From an uncultured Peptococcaceae bacterium (GTDB taxonomy: Bacteria > Bacillota > Dehalobacteriia > UBA7702): DNA of 6,741 nucleotides. How positions within the stretch are numbered: position 1 is the first letter of the stretch; the number at the start of each line of letters is the position of its first letter. The translations under genes and the position numbers were made by a program. Below, piece after piece: positions 5,866 through 6,741 of the stretch. The stretch is taken from contig CALFRX010000204.1 of NCBI GenBank assembly GCA_937919295.1, forward strand, positions 1 to 6,741. Reading direction: 5' to 3'. A model generated the notes under the pieces. That model was not told the DNA's origin, did not search any database, and saw only the letters and a program-made list of their open reading frames with translations.

Positions 5866-5898
5866 CGGGAAAAGAAAAAATGAGGAAAAGGAAAGCAA

Positions 5899-6237
5899 AT
5901 GATGATCTATGACAACAAAACACCTTTTGGCAGAGAACTGAAACCGGATCGCAGGATCAAAGGGCCGGCCGCCGTAACGGTCCGTTATTTGACCGACAAA
6001 GAAAAAGAACGGTACGGTTGCGAAAATATTACGGTGATCAAAAAGAGATGCGCCCACTGTCACGAGGAAAAATCAGATTACGCCTTTTTCCATTCTACCA
6101 CATCGCCGGACGGTTTGTCTTCCTGGTGCCGGAAATGCGTTCTAAAAAGGCAAAAACAAATCCTTACGAAGGTGGAAAAACGCAGGAAGAGCTGGTGGAA
6201 GAAGTTTTATGAACAGAGACAGACTGAGACAATATAA
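5899..6237 (+). CDS. Putative zinc-binding protein with paired CxxC motifs, function unknown
   Basis: A 112-residue basic protein with no function I can name. Its central block has a four-cysteine pattern: CAHC (Cys51, Cys54) and CRKC (Cys77, Cys80), 22 residues apart, with KSDYAFFHS and SPDGLSSW between them. That spacing and the K-x-x-x-F plus DGL pattern resemble the zinc-ribbon/treble-clef start of small phage proteins and of some HNH or endonuclease VII-like nucleases, but no His/Asn catalytic set follows. The C-terminal third (82-112) is strongly basic with WW at 99-100, suggesting nucleic-acid contact. The start is the first of two adjacent ATGs (5899 and 5902), with an AAAGGAAA SD at 5888-5895. 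It overlaps the next gene by 29 bp, implying translational coupling. It is probably real: there is a good SD and it is tightly packed with its neighbours. Confidence 0.75.
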   Translation: MMIYDNKTPFGRELKPDRRIKGPAAVTVRYLTDKEKERYGCENITVIKKRCAHCHEEKSDYAFFHSTTSPDGLSSWCRKCVLKRQKQILTKVEKRRKSWWKKFYEQRQTETI

Positions 6238-6598
6238 GAATATCTTTATGGAAATTAAGGAATTGAAGGAGGAAATCGATGATTTGGAAGCGGGGCTTGC
6301 CCGCCGCGGGGAAGGAATACGGAGCTTTACGGCGCCGAAGGATTTTACCGGTGATACCGCTGCTCTGATTCTTGATTTAAAAGCGCTGTTATCTGAAAAA
6401 GTTGAGACCTTGACGGCAATGCGCAGAGAGATCGAATCTTGCTTTTTAACCCTTTCCTCCCAGGAGCGGCGGTTGATGCGCAAGAAATACGTCCTCGGTA
6501 AAACGAATCAGGTGATTGCCAACGAGATGTTCATGAGCATCGATAATGTAAAACGGATTCATTCTCGGATTTTAAAAAAAATTGAACATTGCGCGTAA
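6209..6598 (+). CDS. Sigma-70 region 4-like phage transcription regulator (ArpU/RinA/DUF1492 type)
   Basis: A 129-residue protein with a two-part layout. The N-terminal region (about 5-35) is heptad-like and charged (IKELKEEIDDLEAGL), likely a coiled coil, and a second helical stretch spans about 49-80. The C-terminal part (about 82-125) has the LSSQERRLMRKKYVLGKTNQ...IANEMFMSIDNVKRIHSRILKKI pattern typical of sigma region 4-like HTH domains. In Gram-positive prophages and mobile elements, proteins of this type close the early region and are thought to activate late or packaging genes. The start at 6209 lies inside the preceding gene (29-bp overlap) with a GGAAGAAG SD at 6197-6204. A later ATG at 6248 would remove 13 residues and part of the coiled coil. 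No terminase or other late gene follows in the remaining 143 bp; instead a terminator does. Family call is good; target genes unknown. Confidence 0.8.
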   Translation: MNRDRLRQYKNIFMEIKELKEEIDDLEAGLARRGEGIRSFTAPKDFTGDTAALILDLKALLSEKVETLTAMRREIESCFLTLSSQERRLMRKKYVLGKTNQVIANEMFMSIDNVKRIHSRILKKIEHCA

Positions 6599-6655
6599 AG
6601 ACCGCCAATGGGAAACTTTCAATAGAGCATATTTCTTTAAAGGCAATTTTCTATG

Positions 6656-6690
6656 TAAAAGGACCATCCTCGTGGCGGATGGTCCTTTTA
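6656..6690. terminator. Bidirectional-looking intrinsic terminator
   Basis: A perfect 14-bp stem (TAAAAGGACCATCC and its complement, 6656-6669 and 6677-6690) closes on a 7-base loop. AAAA on one arm and TTTT on the other give each strand a short T-run, so it could end both the phage-type operon from the left and a leftward gene from beyond the window. The T-runs are only four bases long. Confidence 0.75.
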
Positions 6691-6741
6691 GGCCGTCGAC
6701 AAAGTCTGATGCGCGGCGAACCCCTTGCCCCGCGACTGTTT

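Noticed and set aside
1..6741. CRISPR array, tRNA, rRNA or insertion sequence
   Set aside because: I saw no regularly spaced direct repeats, no cloverleaf-like tRNA sequence, no rRNA motifs and no transposase or terminal inverted repeats.

Overview
The window looks like a Firmicutes-type chromosome, most likely a Negativicutes relative such as the Acidaminococcaceae or Veillonellaceae. The lineage is an inference from gene order, the FtsZ tail (IPAFLRRK), strong AGGAGG-type ribosome binding sites and moderate base composition; no taxonomic search was possible. Two different kinds of DNA meet here.

Positions 1-4240 are the end of a division and cell-wall (dcw) cluster, all on the + strand: murB (5' end cut by the window), murA, ftsQ/divIB and ftsZ. 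MurA and MurB catalyse the first two committed steps of peptidoglycan precursor synthesis. FtsQ/DivIB and FtsZ build the division machine. The cluster is split transcriptionally: a clear intrinsic terminator closes murA, good promoter sequences precede ftsQ, and ftsZ sits behind a 148-bp gap with its own TATAAT box. No ftsA lies between ftsQ and ftsZ.

Positions 4241-4630 hold no convincing gene. Two GC-rich hairpins that share the core CCGGGCC-N3-GGCCCGG bracket about 290 bp of unassigned sequence. Only the second hairpin has a T-run, making it a + strand terminator.

Positions 4631-6598 form a compact phage-type regulatory module. A LexA/CI-like self-cleaving repressor on the - strand faces a + strand run of four small genes: a Cro-like HTH protein, a second small HTH protein, a four-cysteine putative zinc-binding protein, and a sigma-region-4-like (ArpU/RinA/DUF1492-type) regulator. 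The 150-bp divergent region holds two opposed near-consensus promoters and three related 19-bp inverted repeats (ACTTGAA-N5-TTCAAGT type), laid out like a lambda right-operator switch. A fourth 19-bp repeat with the same geometry (ACATGAA-N5-TTCATGT) lies across the stop codon of the Cro-like gene. No integrase, replication, packaging or structural gene is visible. The module is therefore either the edge of a prophage or integrative element that continues past the window, or a reduced remnant that keeps only the switch.

Positions 6599-6741 hold a strong hairpin with A/T flanks that could terminate from both sides, then about 50 bp of unassigned sequence.
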